Source of the DNA: Tenodera sinensis
Lineage: Eukaryota; Arthropoda; Insecta; Mantodea; Mantidae
Assembly: GCA_030765045.1 (NCBI GenBank)
Contig: CM060964.1
Span: 281,868,002-281,932,001 of the forward strand
DNA length: 64,000 nt
Direction: 5' to 3'
The position numbers and the translations under genes are program-made. This document shows, in pieces, positions 44,341 to 56,460 of this stretch (the stretch's first letter is position 1; every line of letters begins with the position of its first letter). The notes under the pieces are model-generated. The model saw nothing but the letters and a program-made list of their open reading frames with translations, did not search any database and was not told where the DNA came from.

Positions 44341-44490
44341 CATAGTTCTCCACATCATCAGGCATGTCATAGTTGATTACATGCTGTACATCTGCAAAGT
44401 CTAGACCCTTAGATGCTACATCTGTTGCTACCAAAACATCTTTCTGTCCTTTGCGAAATGCTTCCACTGACCTTGAACGCTCTTCTTGAT
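44341..44490 (-). CDS. abs: DDX41/abstrakt helicase, exon with motif V
   Basis: Acceptor ATTATAG above 44490, donor GTAAGTAA starting at 44340. The 150-bp exon encodes QEERSRSVEAFRKGQKDVLV, then motif V ATDVASKGLDF, and VINYDMPDDVENY. All are diagnostic for DDX41. It begins in phase 1, so the previous exon should end with HGGK plus one base; it was not found to the right within the window. The junction with the next exon restores a Val codon across a 16,717-bp intron packed with transposons. Confidence 0.95.
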
Positions 44491-44981
44491 CTATAATAAA
44501 GATTGATAAGAAAAATTTGTAATACAAATATATATGATTCTCAAGTTATGCCCATTGATCACTAGGACTATAACGTGAATTCTGAACTTCTGAACATTAC
44601 GGTATATTTGGGAGTAAGTTAAAACCAGCAAATTTATCTGCTGTACCAAGCATAGCAGTGGAACAAATTATACATTTGGAGAAAATAAGAAGTGCCACGT
44701 AAATCAGTATTACTTTGTGTATATTTTAATACAGTATTATGGCCATACACGCAAAAAATATGATACAAATTTATTAATTTAATAGTTGTATCTACAACTT
44801 CATTGTAATATGTGCTAAGTAAAACATGCATTTGAAGTTTCTTAACTGGCAAAGAGAATTTCTACCCATGGAATGAGTTATGTTGTCCTACTATTGAACC
44901 CAAATGCATGTGATTTTATTAATGGAGCACTACATTCAAAGGTAAATGAAAATGTCTATTTTTGGATTAGAGGATGAACGT

Positions 44982-45164
44982 CGTTGTTGTTGTTACCTAA
45001 TGATGGATTTCTGACAATGAAGTCATTAATCCTCTTGCTCTCCAATATTTTTCACTGATGGATGGGGTGCTAGAAGTGGCCGGGCATATTTGAAGGTGGT
45101 CTTGGTTCATTTCCTCTTGCAGATCACATAGAGGGCAGAGTGGTGAAGAATATATCCCAAAAGA
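44982..45164 (-). mobile_element. Severely 5'-truncated I-type LINE 3' end
   Basis: The minus strand encodes LCDLQEEMNQDHLQICPATS and YWRARGLMTSLSEIHH, then stop and an (AAC)n tail. This parallels the last 60 residues of the pol at 10.8 kb (NDPAEMNEEHLKTC...YWKARMLMASLPDARH). Near-perfect direct repeats AGAGGATGAACGT (about 44969-44981) and AGAGGATGAATGT (about 45163-45175) flank it. It is a different subfamily copy, about 180 bp long. Confidence 0.85.
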
Positions 45165-45502
45165 GGATGAATGTTATTTCAGTTACACAATTTGTCCAGA
45201 ATGTAGTAACACTAGGGATGCGCGAGAGAGGAGAAATTAAGGAGAAATGATCAGAGTGGTGGGGGACAAGCGAGTGATGTAAGAACTCAGGCACTCACCT
45301 ACACAAGCGGTGTATGATTACATATTATAAACAATTATTGTGAAGTTATCTCAGTGAGAGTAAGAGATACACTGATCCCCACCTCTCCTATTATGCACAT
45401 GAGCACGCCTCTTCTATTGCGCATCTATGCTTCAGGAGTGGGGGAGTGCCACGACAACCTGGACAAACTGTATCTTAAAATCCGCTACATTCACTTAACT
45501 CA

Positions 45503-45985
45503 GTGACAGTTCAAATTGGGGTTGATTCTGAGAGTATTTATATTTGTTACATTAGTTGATCAGTTGTTTAGCATGTTTATTTGTGTTGTAAAATGATATA
45601 TTTATTATTTTTAGAGATATATTTATGTATATTTACATATATCTGTGGAAAAATATTTAAATTCACCAGAATATCAAAAACCCAGAGCCTACATCAACTT
45701 TAATGATAACCATTAATGCAAGAGCTTTTTTGATTCATTTAAAACCATACAGAAATATTGTCAAGTACATCATGTCTCCCTCATCATGTAGATGGTAATT
45801 ATGTAGAAAAGAAAATTTTATATATTGTAGTTTCCACCTCAGTTTAGATCAAGCAAAAATCCAAAGCCTCTCTGTATTTACCTAACTCTATGAAACTTCC
45901 AGACATCATAAATTATCTAAATTACATGTTACTGGGCATGCTATACATATTTATTTATTTATTTATGTATTTCAAATAACTGAAA
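45503..45985 (+). repeat. Old dispersed repeat R, uninterrupted copy
   Basis: Collinear with the interrupted copy at 56246-58965. Shared blocks are GACAGTTCAAA, ATTTATATTTGTT, TGATTCATTTAAAACCATAC-like, GATGGTAA and AAATTATCTAAATTACAT. It is non-coding. Its value is as a pre-insertion reference for the mariner and foldback insertions in the other copy. Confidence 0.7.
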
Positions 45986-45989
45986 TTGG

Positions 45990-46740
45990 AATTATTAATG
46001 TGGAACCTTGCTTTAATCATCACCATCCCTTGCAGACATCAAGAGTTCATTGCTCATCATAGGATTTGGCTTCCCAAACATGGAACTCAAATAGATAGGC
46101 AAGGTGAAAAAATAAAAAAACAATTTAGTAAAAAATCTCAACCACTTTCAAAATTAACAATACTGCTTGTACCATAGCACTATGAATCCAAGGACATTAC
46201 AAACCGCTCTACGGATATCACAACACAACAAGGATGTTGCATTGAAACTCCAAGGACTTTCAAGACCTTTGAATAACAATGCAAGTAACGAAAACAACAA
46301 AAATTAGGAAGAAAAACTTTAGCTTAATTTATTTAATGCATTTGAGGAGTGGGAAAAGTTTGTTGAAGGTGAGTAAATTTAACATAGATATAGAAATATC
46401 ACAGAAAGAGGCAAGAGCAGTAGAATAATGGGATGATATGATAATGAAAGATCCAGTGATAATGGAAATGATGAATCAATTATTGGAGGGCCTAGCAAGA
46501 TTAGAAATCAAATGAAACAAGATAGAAAATAATTTTAAAACAGGAGGAGAGAAGTGGCAGAAATAGGACAGAAAAAAAGAGTACACTTATGGACTAAAAA
46601 GGGAAAAGTAGGAAAGAACAAATAGGAGACTAAGAAGTAGATTTAGGAAAGAAAATAGAATAAAATAGGGATAAATTAGCATAGAAAATAGAACAGGAAA
46701 CAAAGAAAGACACACAGCAAAATTAAATTAAAGGGTAACA
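45990..46740. other. Unrecognised purine-rich DNA
   Basis: 46250-46730 is A/G-rich on the plus strand with short Lys/Glu-rich frames. No motif is seen. Confidence 0.3.
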
Positions 46741-47029
46741 TATCTTCAGTTCTTCTGTCTGTGCGTATGTGACTGAACTGTTCCTAAATGGTTGCACCAA
46801 TTTTTATGACATTTATGTGTGTGATAAAGGTGATTCGAGAATAGTTTAGATTCACTGACCTGATAGAACATGTTCTTTTTAATGAATTAATTTATGTATT
46901 GTTGATCTTTGGATGGTTTAGCTTCACAATTGGATCCATCAAGTAGCGCTGCGATCACGTTTTAGAATTTCCGTATTTGGTGCTGCAATCAGATTCTAGG
47001 ACATTTTTGTCACAGCTGAGCATTAATAT

Positions 47030-47430
47030 TACATAAAAAGTGTGTGCTTATTGAGAACAAGTAATTAAAAGTGCAATTAACAAATATACATTGTGCAAAT
47101 GTGTAAGGTGCAGTATTGAAGTAAGTATTTCACCTGCTTCTTCTTAATGAATTCCAATGATGTATACATGTGCATCCTCCGACAATGAGTTTAACCTAAA
47201 AATGTAATATATTAATATTTATTGAAGTAAGGTGTTAAAATATAATTAAAACATACACATTGTGCAAACGTGTAAGTTGCAGTATAGAGGTGAGTATTTT
47301 ACATGATTTGTCATGAATTCCAATTATGTGTACACTTCATTCTATCACAATCAGCTTAACTTACATATTTCATATATTAACTATTTATTGAAGTAAGATT
47401 TTGAAGTGTAATTAAAAAGTATATATTGTG
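47030..47430 (+). repeat. Tandem repeat, period about 170 bp, 2.3 copies
   Basis: CATTGTGCAAATGTGTAAGG (47090), CATTGTGCAAACGTGTAAGT (about 47260) and ATATTGTGCAAAT (about 47424) mark the period. Each is followed by GCAGTATNGA and GAATTCCAAT. It lies in the 5' part of the Helitron. Confidence 0.7.
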
Positions 47431-47638
47431 CAAATTTTGCTAGAGCCTTTGTTCTACGCTTTCTTATACAGTAATATAATCATGTAACCACAACAAACAT
47501 GGCCATCTTCTTGCTACGGTGCATGCGCAATGGCAACTTCTAACCCAAAAGAGAAGCACAATTCAGGGTATTAGTGACGTTTTGATTTTTTTTTTTCTTT
47601 TACAGTGAAATGTTAATACTGCATTAAACTTTAGAAAA

Positions 47639-49260
47639 TTGCTTATAACAGATTGTGCATGGCCAGAAATATGTAACGAGGTGTTAATAAAGATTGAGGG
47701 TATTTGTATTCTCATTTTGAATATGGCACTCATTCATTTCGGCATGCCATCGCCTACTGTCCAGAAGCATAAATCATTGAGAGCTATGTTCAGTGCCAAA
47801 AACAGATCAGTACAACATCTTTCGCTACTTTTGTTGCTAATAATGAGCAACTGCTCACTGCTGAACAACAGAATATACATATATGATCAAATTAATTTGT
47901 CAATCGCAGCACAAGGCAATTATTATTATTATTATTATTATTATTATTTTTTTTTTTTTTTTTTTTTGAACGCACCGGGTGGCACTGGCAAAACATTCCT
48001 CATCTCACTGAAACTTGTTAGCATTAGATCATATAATTATATTGCGTTTGCAATTGCTTCATCAGGCACTGCAGCGATCTTGCTTGATCGTGGGCAGACT
48101 GTGCATTCAGTACTCAAGTTGCCATTGAACATTCACACTAATCCAGACACAATGTGTAACATAAAGAAGCATTCAGGCATGTCTGAAATTTTGAGATAAT
48201 GCAAAATTATTATCTGGGATGAATGCACTATAGCCTATAAGCATTCACTTGAAGCTCTCGATAGAATGCTGAAAGATCTCAATAATAATATTATCAGGCT
48301 TTTCAGTGGTGCTCTACTGCTGCTGTCAGGCGATTTCGGACAGATATTGCTGGTCATTCTGTGTGCTACATATGTGGACAAAATTAGCGCATGTTTGAAA
48401 GAATCATACCTATGGTGAAGAGTCAGTAAATTATGCCATACCATAAATATATGTCTTCAAATTCAAAATGATCCACTGGCATTGGCATTCTCTGAACAAT
48501 TACTCAACACTGGCACAGGAAAACTTAAATTGCATTAAAATCAATCCAATTCCCAGACAATTTTTGCAACATGGTGGATACTAATGCTTTGATTGAAAGT
48601 ATATTTCCAAATTTACAAGCTAATTACACTAATCATGCATGGCTATGTGAGCGAATTATTGTGGCCACCAAAAATATAGATGTCAACACAATTAATTTTA
48701 AAATACAACAGTCATTGCCTGACAATGAAACATCATCCAAATCCATTGACACTGCTGTCGATCCTGAGGAAGTTGTCAACTATCCTACTGAATTCTTGAA
48801 TTCACTGGATTTACCTGGAATGCCACCGCATAACTTGCGATTATAGATTGATTCACCAATCATTGTGCTTCAAAATTTGAATGCAACAAAGCTATGCAAT
48901 GGCACGCGATTGGTCATAAAAATCATGGGCAATGTTCTTGTTCAATGTTCAATGTTCTTCATTTTAAACCGAAAATTTCAAGACGAAGTTGTTCTACCAT
49001 GGATCCCAAAGATTCCTTCAGACTCGCCCATTCTATTAAAACGTTTGCAATTACCAATTTTCTTGGCATTCCCAATGACTATTAGTGGGTCACAAGGCCA
49101 AACAATGTCAATTTGTAGGTTGGATCTGGAAAATCCATGATTTTTGCATGGCCAATTATACGTTGCGTGTTCAAGGTTTGGCAAACCACCAAGTTTGTTC
49201 ATTTATACCCCTCTAAGATTAACTAAAAATACTGTTCATAAATAGCATTATGATATAAAA
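47639..49260 (+). pseudogene. Helitron Pif1-like helicase relic
   Basis: Frames give FGMPSP and RIYIYDQINLSIAAQ, then LNAPGGTGKTFLISLKL (Walker A). AFAIASSGTAAILLDRGQT and IIWDECTIAYKHSLEALDRM (Walker B, DE) follow, then LLLSGDFGQ. Later come FPNLQANYTNHAWLCERIIV, YPTEFLNSLDLPGMPPHNLR and AFPMTISGSQGQTMS, the last Pif1 motif. The (TTA)n/(T)n run at 47920-47967 replaces residues before Walker A. Several frameshifts and stops mean no activity. Confidence 0.85.
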
Positions 49261-49269
49261 TAAAAAAAA

Positions 49270-51040
49270 AAAAAATAAAAATTTATTCCTGTTAATAAAG
49301 CAAAACCTGTCATCAGCAGAATTAAACGGGACTCTCGAACATTTGCATTAAAGACAGATTTCCGTTTACAAAGGTAGGCCTAGACTATTAAGAAAATTAA
49401 ACCATTAACATACATAAATGAACAGTATGAGGTAAAAAATGTACGTACATTATTCTATTGTGTGTATTTAGATATTTCTGCTGCAATACATGGAATACAC
49501 ACCAAAACATAATGAAAAAGAATAACTGTATACACAATTCATTTAGTTTTTCCAGTAGTAAAGGAGAACTTTCTGGGCACATTGCTGCTTAGCTCTTTAA
49601 CTTCCACAAACACTTTGGCCTGAGAAATCACACCAAACATATACAAGTCTTTTGGCCATAGGGCAAATTGTTGTAGTTCCTTTAAACATTTGGTGCTGTA
49701 TTTTTATAAAGATTATTATTTTACGTTGAGCTATGGGACTCTTTTCTTTCTCTCCAGGCGTGGTACTGCGTGAAATGAATGAACACTCGATGTAACTTCA
49801 CTATTATCACTTTATTAACACTTTTTTCGTCCCTTATTACACTTGTTATAATAGAATTGACTTTCGTTGCACCTATTTGTATTTTCTTGACAGTCTTTCC
49901 ACTTCATAAAGTCTTTCAGACCCACGTCCATGTGCATTACAGAAACGCATCTTCACCTTTCAAACACAGAGACGCTACTGACAAAAAATTGGCATCTCTT
50001 TACATGACGCTCGTTTTACATTCATGCGCATATGCGCTCATTTTATACTTTCCTCACTAAATAGTTCCTGTAATGTTAGGGAAGCGATCTGTATCTATCC
50101 TCCTTACACTTTTAACATTAAATATATATGGTTCTTATATTTATACACATTAAATTTAAACATGAAACTTAACATTTATGACATTTTTAAACAATTCTAT
50201 TTTTCGTATTACTCAATTAATCCTTACCAACATGAAAAATAAATTACATTTGCAATAAATATTTACATAAATGATTTCCTTTTGGGGTCTAACCATATAT
50301 TCTGTCTCACATTTGACAGCATCCTTATAGGTCTTTAGTCTACACTCTTCTTCAAACTAAGGGACATATTCCTCTTCATCTTCCACTGCGTTTTCTTTTT
50401 CTAACCAAATTTATATTTTTCAATTAAGATATCTATATCAATTGTGTCTGTTTCAATTTGCTCATCACTGTCTATGTTGACATATTCCATGGCACTGAAA
50501 TTGAAAGCACCTCCATTGATGAAGTTTTGTGCCTGAAAATTTTATAAACTCTACATTCCAAAACTGGAAATGTTCCGTTAAAAGCCACACCATGATTTCT
50601 GTAGTCCACATAAGACAGTTTCCATTTAATAAAGGGAATTTAACATGCTTTTCAATCCTAAATACACAGGACCATAAAATATTTCCATTTTAGACAGATT
50701 TCCACTTAGCAAGGCAGGTTTTACTGTATTAAGATTAAAAATATATTTAAATATTTAATTTTTTACTTTAAAAAATATAGCTGTCATGAAAATGATTTTA
50801 ATTTTTTCTTTCTTGCTGTTATTTAATACATTTTTAAGTTTGTACTCGACAAATTTAAGTTTACAATATACAGATAAAATCACAAGCTATTGATAGGTCA
50901 AGTTGCAATCACTGTAGGCATGGTGGTGTCAGGTATTCTAAAAATAATTTTTGTATATATTTTTTCACCAAAATAGTCAAAAAAATTTACAGTTTATCTT
51001 TAAAACTTTATAATTTTTGGATGTATAATGTTTGAACAGG
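49270..51040. other. Helitron 3' region, mostly unrecognised
   Basis: A minus-strand stretch at about 50340-50540 after a TTTTCAG acceptor-like site reads MEYVNIDSDEQIETDTIDID. This weakly recalls the acidic tail of pogo-type transposases. Nothing else is identified. Confidence 0.25.
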
Positions 51041-51080
51041 ACGTCTGTTGGGTCTGCTAGTATATATATATATATATATA

Positions 51081-52410
51081 CACACGAGGGCCGTTCAGAA
51101 AGTAACCTCCGATCGGTCACAATGGGGGTAGTAGCGACGCCATCTGTGCATTCACGCACTCAGCAGGTCAGTCGGCATCAAGCCGTGGTCGAGTGAACAT
51201 CGTACCTGTGCTAGTTTAGTGTTTGTGGCCGTTTGAAATGTGTGCTGCAATAGAAAACCCCGCCAAATGTGAAGTGCGTGCTGTTATAAGGTTTTTTACA
51301 GCCAAAGGATATTCTGCAGCAGCTATTCATTGTGAGCTTTGTGCCGTGTACGGACCAAGAGTTATGAGTGAAGGAGTGGTCCATGAATGGGTACGTTTAT
51401 TTAAAAGTGGACGAGAAAACGTTCATGATGAAGAGAGGAGTGGTAGACCATCATTGGTGATGGACGAACTCGTTCAGACAGTTGATGCAAAAGTTCATGA
51501 AAAGCGACGTTTCACAATGTCGGAGTTGTCTACTGATTTTCCACAGATTTCTAAGACTCTCTTGTACGAGACAGTGACAGCAAGATTGGGTTACCGTAAG
51601 TTCTGTGCACGATGGGTGCCCAAAATTCTTACCGACCACCACAAAATTCAAAGAATGGCCTCTGCATTAGGCTTTCTGTCACGTTATGAGCACGAAGGTG
51701 AACCATTGTTAAACAGAATCGTGACCGGGGACGAAACCTGGATTAAGTACGTGAACCCTGAGACAAAAGAACAATCAAAGATGTGGGCACATTCAAATTC
51801 GCCTACCAAACCAATAAAAGCCCGGCAAGATTTTTCTGCCCGAAAATTGATGGCAACGGTGTTTTGGGATGCAAAAGGGGTGTTGTTGGTTGAATTCATG
51901 GAACGTGGGATGACCATTTATCAAGACGTGTACTGTGAAACACTAAAAAAATTAAGACGGGCTATACAGAAAAACGCTGTGGTATGCTGACTTGCGGTAT
52001 CGTTTTTTTGCACGATAACGCCCGTCCTCACTCTGCTCGCAGAACAACAGCCCTTCTTGAGTCCTTCAAGTGGGACGTTGTCAACCATCCACCTTACAGC
52101 CCAGATCTGGTGCCAAGCGATTATCACCTCTTCATGCATATGAAGAAATGGCTCGGGTCCCAGCGGTTTGATGACGACAAAGAGCTCAAAGATGCGGTCA
52201 CAGGCTGGCTCCAGGCAAAAGCGGGTGACTTTTATGCAGAAGGAATTTCAAAGCTTGTGAACAGATACGATAAGTGCCTCAATCGTTATGGAGACTATGT
52301 AGAAAAATAGTGCAAAGATGTAGTTGTAAGATGTATATATTAAAATATTTTTATTTAACTTGGTGAATTTTTTTGCAATCAACCGGAGGTTACTTTCTGA
52401 ACGGCCCTAG
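51081..52410 (+). mobile_element. mariner transposon, nearly intact
   Basis: The terminal inverted repeat AGGGCCGTTCAGAAAGTAAC begins at 51087, and its reverse complement ends at 52408 (25 matching bases). Both ends lie in TA-rich DNA, (TA)n on the left and TATATA on the right, consistent with TA targeting. It is about 1.33 kb and encodes a transposase with one frameshift. It lies 20 bp beyond the Helitron 3' terminus. Confidence 0.9.
51238..52310 (+). pseudogene. mariner transposase with a single frameshift
   Basis: Preferred start is ATG 51238 (MCAAIENP). The helix-turn-helix half includes FTAKGYSAAAIHCELCAVYG and HDEERSGRPSL. The catalytic residues are D in VTGDETWIKYV, D in FLHDNARPH and D in YSPDLVPSDYHLF. 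The last two are 34 residues apart, the D,D34D signature. Around 51977, after RRAIQKN, one base is missing. The frame then resumes as CGIVFLHDNARPH and runs to YGDYVEK at 52310. All else looks conserved, so inactivation is recent. Confidence 0.9.
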
Positions 52411-52539
52411 TATATATCCATACATTAAAATCATCTGTCCTCCAGTGAGGTTATCCACATGGTTCCAGAATACAGAAACACAGGTACAACAAAAATAGTT
52501 TTAAAACAGCAACAAATAATTTTAGCAATGTTATAATGA

Positions 52540-52577
52540 TGATGATAACAACAACAACAATAACAATAGTAATAGTA

Positions 52578-52667
<90 letters not shown>

Positions 52668-52680
52668 GTAATAATACAAC
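52540..52680. repeat. (AAT)n microsatellite
   Basis: About 100 bp of nearly pure AAT repeats. The poly-Tyr and poly-Ile ORFs here are artefacts. Confidence 0.95.
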
Positions 52681-52739
52681 CACCCTTAACAGCTAACCTC
52701 AAATTGTTGAGAAAAGAATCATGGCCTCCTCTGTTAACA

Positions 52740-54290
52740 GAGGTTGGCAGATAAAGCCAAAGATCGATAGTAGAAATGCCAACGTTCGAAACCTAAAACA
52801 AATGACAACTGAAAACACCAAACAAATACATACACTATTGAAATCAAGTGACAATAAGTGTTGTTTCTCCAAGTTTATCCAAATGACCTTATTGTCGACG
52901 GGCCTTTAAACCCCAAATACTCACTCACTCCAAGTTTATCATACTCGGCAGTTACTGCCTGAAATCCATCTAAAGAACAAGGCTTAATTATTGAATCCTG
53001 TGACGGCATAAGCATAAAAGACTACATACTCGAGCTTGCAAATATGATCTCACCTAACAACATCCAATATGTTTAGTGCATTTCAAATAAGAGAATATGT
53101 TTTGTCCTCTCTAACAAGATATGTCAAAGATCTAACTAGCAAACACTCTAAGATATATGTAAACAATGTACCGCTGGAGATGTAACCACTTCTTATAAAA
53201 ACCAAAGGATAATATTATCCAATGCTTGTCCAGTAATTGCTAACTATGTCACTGAAGACCAACTAAAAAATCTAGTTATCAAATCTATGTCCAAGATATC
53301 TCTACCAAAGCAGCACTATCCCTTTCTGGATTCTCACATATCATAAGTTTCCGAGGACGAATATATATTTCTCATGAAGACATACAGAAAGTTCCAGATA
53401 GTTTACAAATCGATTACAAAGCGACAACATACTGGATGTATGTGTCCTCAGATTCACCTATAGGCTTTTTATGAGAATTGGAAGGACACCTAACAAGAAA
53501 ATGCCCAAATTCAGTGGCAGAAACCCACACCAACCAAAACCCTAACATTAAACTTGACCCCTATTCGCTCCCTGAACTCATCAGTGGGAGACAAAAACAA
53601 GAAACTCTGTCCCCTGAAAATATCAATTCTGTTCCCTCTTCAACACTAGAAACTCCTTATACTAATACTGCATCAGATAATGACAGTAGAACAATGCAAG
53701 GCAAATCTAGTGTGACATATTCTGAATTGTCACCTGAAAATCCCATGGATTGCACGTCCTCTAAACATAACTTACCTAATCAGACAAAAAAAAAAAAAAA
53801 AACCACAAGGACACAAAAGACCAATTCATCTACCAGTAGTGACACAACACCCATAAATGATGAAGATAGTGAACAACATTGTCCAAACCCTGAAAATATC
53901 CCTCATGAAAAAGCCTTTAAAAACCAAACATTCTACTAAGAAATCAAAATCAGATGAACAAAATGCTGAATTGAGTGCCACGCTGACACCTATAAAAAGT
54001 AATAGAAAATGATTTGCATGTCTTTCCCCTACGCTACTTACAGGTTCTCAGTTTATTTGAAAACAAGATTTAGCACAGGGACTGCAAACACTACACCCAT
54101 ATTAAACAAAAAAAGCAATTAAAACCAGAAGTACTCTATCATTCAGGAACTACTAAATTTCACCAGGCAAAACAAAGAAATGACCAAATAACCCAGAAAA
54201 CTAATTTTTCCCCCCTGAAAAGTCTAAGTACATACCATTCAGCATTCACAACTTGAAGTCTAAACTGCTACAATGGAATATAATATCAAT
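52740..54290 (+). pseudogene. I-type LINE ORF1 (gag-like) relic
   Basis: Broken frames read ALLIESCDGISIKDYILELA, SNKRICFVLSNK, NACPVIANYVTEDQLKNL, SFRGRIYISHEDIQKVPDSL and DYKATTYWMYVSSDSPIGFL. The zinc-knuckle remnant EGHLTRKCPN and a Ser/Thr/Lys-rich tail (53478-53939) follow. The first knuckle Cys is lost to a TGA at about 53472. This is the ORF1 order of I-like elements. Two mini-retroposons (52880 and 54311) have landed in it. Confidence 0.7.
52880..52927 (+). mobile_element. Mini-retroposon copy 1 (48 bp)
   Basis: Core CAAATGACCTTATTGTCGAC, then GGGCCTTTAAACCCC and an (ACTC)n-like tail. Perfect 13-bp direct repeats CTCCAAGTTTATC flank it (52867-52879, 52928-52940). Confidence 0.8.
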
Positions 54291-54310
54291 GGATTCCGAC
54301 TGCAATTTGA

Positions 54311-54360
54311 TGGATGGATGGATGGAGTTTAGGGGCCCGTCGACAACTAGGTCATTTGGG
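54311..54360 (-). mobile_element. Mini-retroposon copy 2 (50 bp)
   Basis: Minus strand: CCCAAATGACCTAGTTGTCG, then ACGGGCCCCTAAACTCCA and a (TCCA)n tail. Perfect 13-bp direct repeats GACTGCAATTTGA flank it (54298-54310, 54361-54373). Confidence 0.85.
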
Positions 54361-54499
54361 GACTGCAATTTGAATACTTACAACTTCTGATTAATAAACA
54401 CCAACCTGAACTGTTACGTCTACAGGATAATAATTCCGTCTATAAACTAAAACTGTTCACAGATTGCCACAAGAAGTTGGAAACAGTGAAATGAAACAA

Positions 54500-55500
54500 T
54501 ACTTGAAAAATTATTGAGCCATATTTGTGACACTAACTTCACTTTACTTAAATCTAAAAGCAGAACATGTTTTAGAAGCTACTGCTTCCATCCTCAGCCT
54601 GGTCTGACTTACATGAATGCCTTATCATAAGTAATGCCATGAGTGATTGTCAATTTATCTAGAGAATTTGACTACTGCAAGTTACATTTAGTACGACTAT
54701 TTCATGACTTAAAGTATGATATAACCTATGAAATGTTATTTAAATGCTGTATTATAATTACTTACCTCTTAAAGAAACATAGTATGAATACATACATCAG
54801 CATATTGGCATGGCCTACAAGATTCTAATATTGATGCTGCAAATTTTTAAGAGGTTAGTAATGTCAAAAGTTGGAGTATCTACTGTTTGTTTATAATTTC
54901 ATTCCATACAAAATTTGTCAAACTGATTCCAAGTATATTTCCCTTTGTATTCTGTGCTCTGAGGTTTCCCTCTTCAAATTATTTCATCTATTTCAGCATT
55001 AGATACATCACCAAAGTGACAGTCAGTCATATTTAACATTTGAATAGCGGCTCTTTTGCATCAAATTATGTAAGCTGTTGCACATCTGTTAGCACAGTGC
55101 AGCTAGATTCTCTAACATGATCACAACATAAGAAAAGCATAGGAGGTGATAACTAAAATTTAGAGGAGGTGATAATGAAATGTGATACATTTTTCGTGAA
55201 TGAAGGCTGCCATAGGTTGAAATTTGAAATTGTTATGCACATGATTCGTTGAATTCAACCAAGTCACATATGAGTGGAATAGTTAAACCAAGATACTTAT
55301 CCTAAAGTACAAAAAGCAGAAGAAAGGATATCATTACCATGTGTAAGCCACTGTCAAAATTAAGCAAAAATATTTCAAGAGCAATACTTACAAGAAATAA
55401 ATACAATACATAGTTTTTACATATTTACAGGAATATTAAAATAAAAGAAGTAATGTAACATAGAAAATTAGCAGATGAGAGGAATTATTGTTATTATTAC
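54500..55500. other. AT-rich DNA without recognised genes
   Basis: The 55225-55285 part (ATTGTTATGCACATGATTCG and following) recurs at 60886-60945, so it is a short dispersed repeat. Confidence 0.4.
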
Positions 55501-55523
55501 CACCTTCATCATGATCATCAGGT

Positions 55524-55590
55524 GCCCTAATGACCAAGTTGTCGATGGGCCCTTAAACCCGACACACTGCAGTCATCATCATCATCATCA
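55524..55590 (+). mobile_element. Mini-retroposon-related copy 4
   Basis: GCCCTAATGACCAAGTTGTC, then GATGGGCCCTTAAACCC and a (CAT)n-like tail. It shares the core and 5' start of the other copies. No target duplication is evident because both flanks are CAT-rich. Confidence 0.6.
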
Positions 55591-56135
55591 TGCCCATTTG
55601 ATAGAATCTATTAGAAGCAAAATAATGGAACTGGTACAAGCAAAGTGGGTACTTCATTTCAGATGGATAAAAGGACATATTGGGATTGAGGGAAATGAAC
55701 AAGAAAACAGATTAGCAAAGGAAGCAGCACCTGATAATGGGGAAATTGTCAACCAGAAGATCTCCAGGGACATAATAATAACACGGGAGAGGTAAGATGG
55801 TACGGAGAATGGAACAACACACAAAGGAGTGACAAAGAAAGAATTCTTTTCCAGCATTGCCGACAGACTGGGCAATAAACATTATGCCAAAGTTCATTCT
55901 CCTAACAACAGGTCACAGTAAGATAACTTCTTATCTTCACAAACAAGTGATGATCCAACATGTCCATGCACAATGGGGGATCAGACAGGGGATCATCTCC
56001 TGTTTCATTATCCTCTTCTCAACGCAGAAAGGTAAACACTTATTTAGGATATTGTTAAAAATGGTGGAAAATGACCGACTACAAAGAGAGAGAGCTAGCA
56101 AGAAGGACACATCCAGGAGTTCTGGCATTTAAAAA
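55590..56135 (+). pseudogene. LINE RNase H and C-terminal tail relic
   Basis: LIESIRSKIMELVQAKWVLHF and RWIKGHIGIEGNEQENRLAKEA give the last RNase H motif (H-G..GNE..R/D). After frame changes come FFSSIADRLGNK, TGHSKITSYLHK, PTCPCTMGDQTGDHLLFHYP (Cys/His tail) and ASKKDTSRSSGI. The same layout is known from R1/I/LOA-type pol C-termini. An A-rich and (AAT)n run at 56131-56190 forms the tail. Confidence 0.75.
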
Positions 56136-56460
56136 AAAAAAAAATAATAATGATAATAATAACAACAACAACAATAATAATAGTAATCATCCTCAGACTC
56201 GAATAAGGAAACCCTAACTAAAGTATGACAATAATAAGATGTATTTGTGACAGTTCAAACTGAGGTTCATTCTCAGGGCATTTATATTTGTTGCATTGGT
56301 TGAATAGTTCTTTAACTATGTTTTATACTTATTTGTGTTGCATATTTAATGTAAAATATTTTTATTTATTTGGTTATTGATATATTTATTTTTGCATATA
56401 TGTTGGAACAATGTTTAAACTTACTAGAATATAAAAAACATGGAACTTACATGACAAACT

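Larger units (their letters stand above)
46743..51061 (+). mobile_element. Helitron with helicase relic
   Basis: The left end starts TCTTCAGTTCTTCTGTCTGT and continues with GACTGAACTG, CCTAAATGG and GATTCGAGAATAG. I recall this pattern from the 5' ends of arthropod Helitrons. The right end is ACAGGACGTCTGTTGGGTCT, then GCTAGT, a CTRRT terminus. Between them lie a 170-bp tandem repeat and a Pif1-like helicase relic. The HUH replication-initiator domain was not found. Ends are assigned by similarity from memory, so boundaries are approximate. Confidence 0.55.

Noticed and set aside
47090..47430. Satellite array
   Set aside because: Only about 2.3 diverged copies, and they lie inside the Helitron, so this is a local duplication.
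52431..52754. Poly-Tyr, poly-Ile and poly-Met/Ile ORFs
   Set aside because: Artefacts of the (AAT)n microsatellite on both strands.
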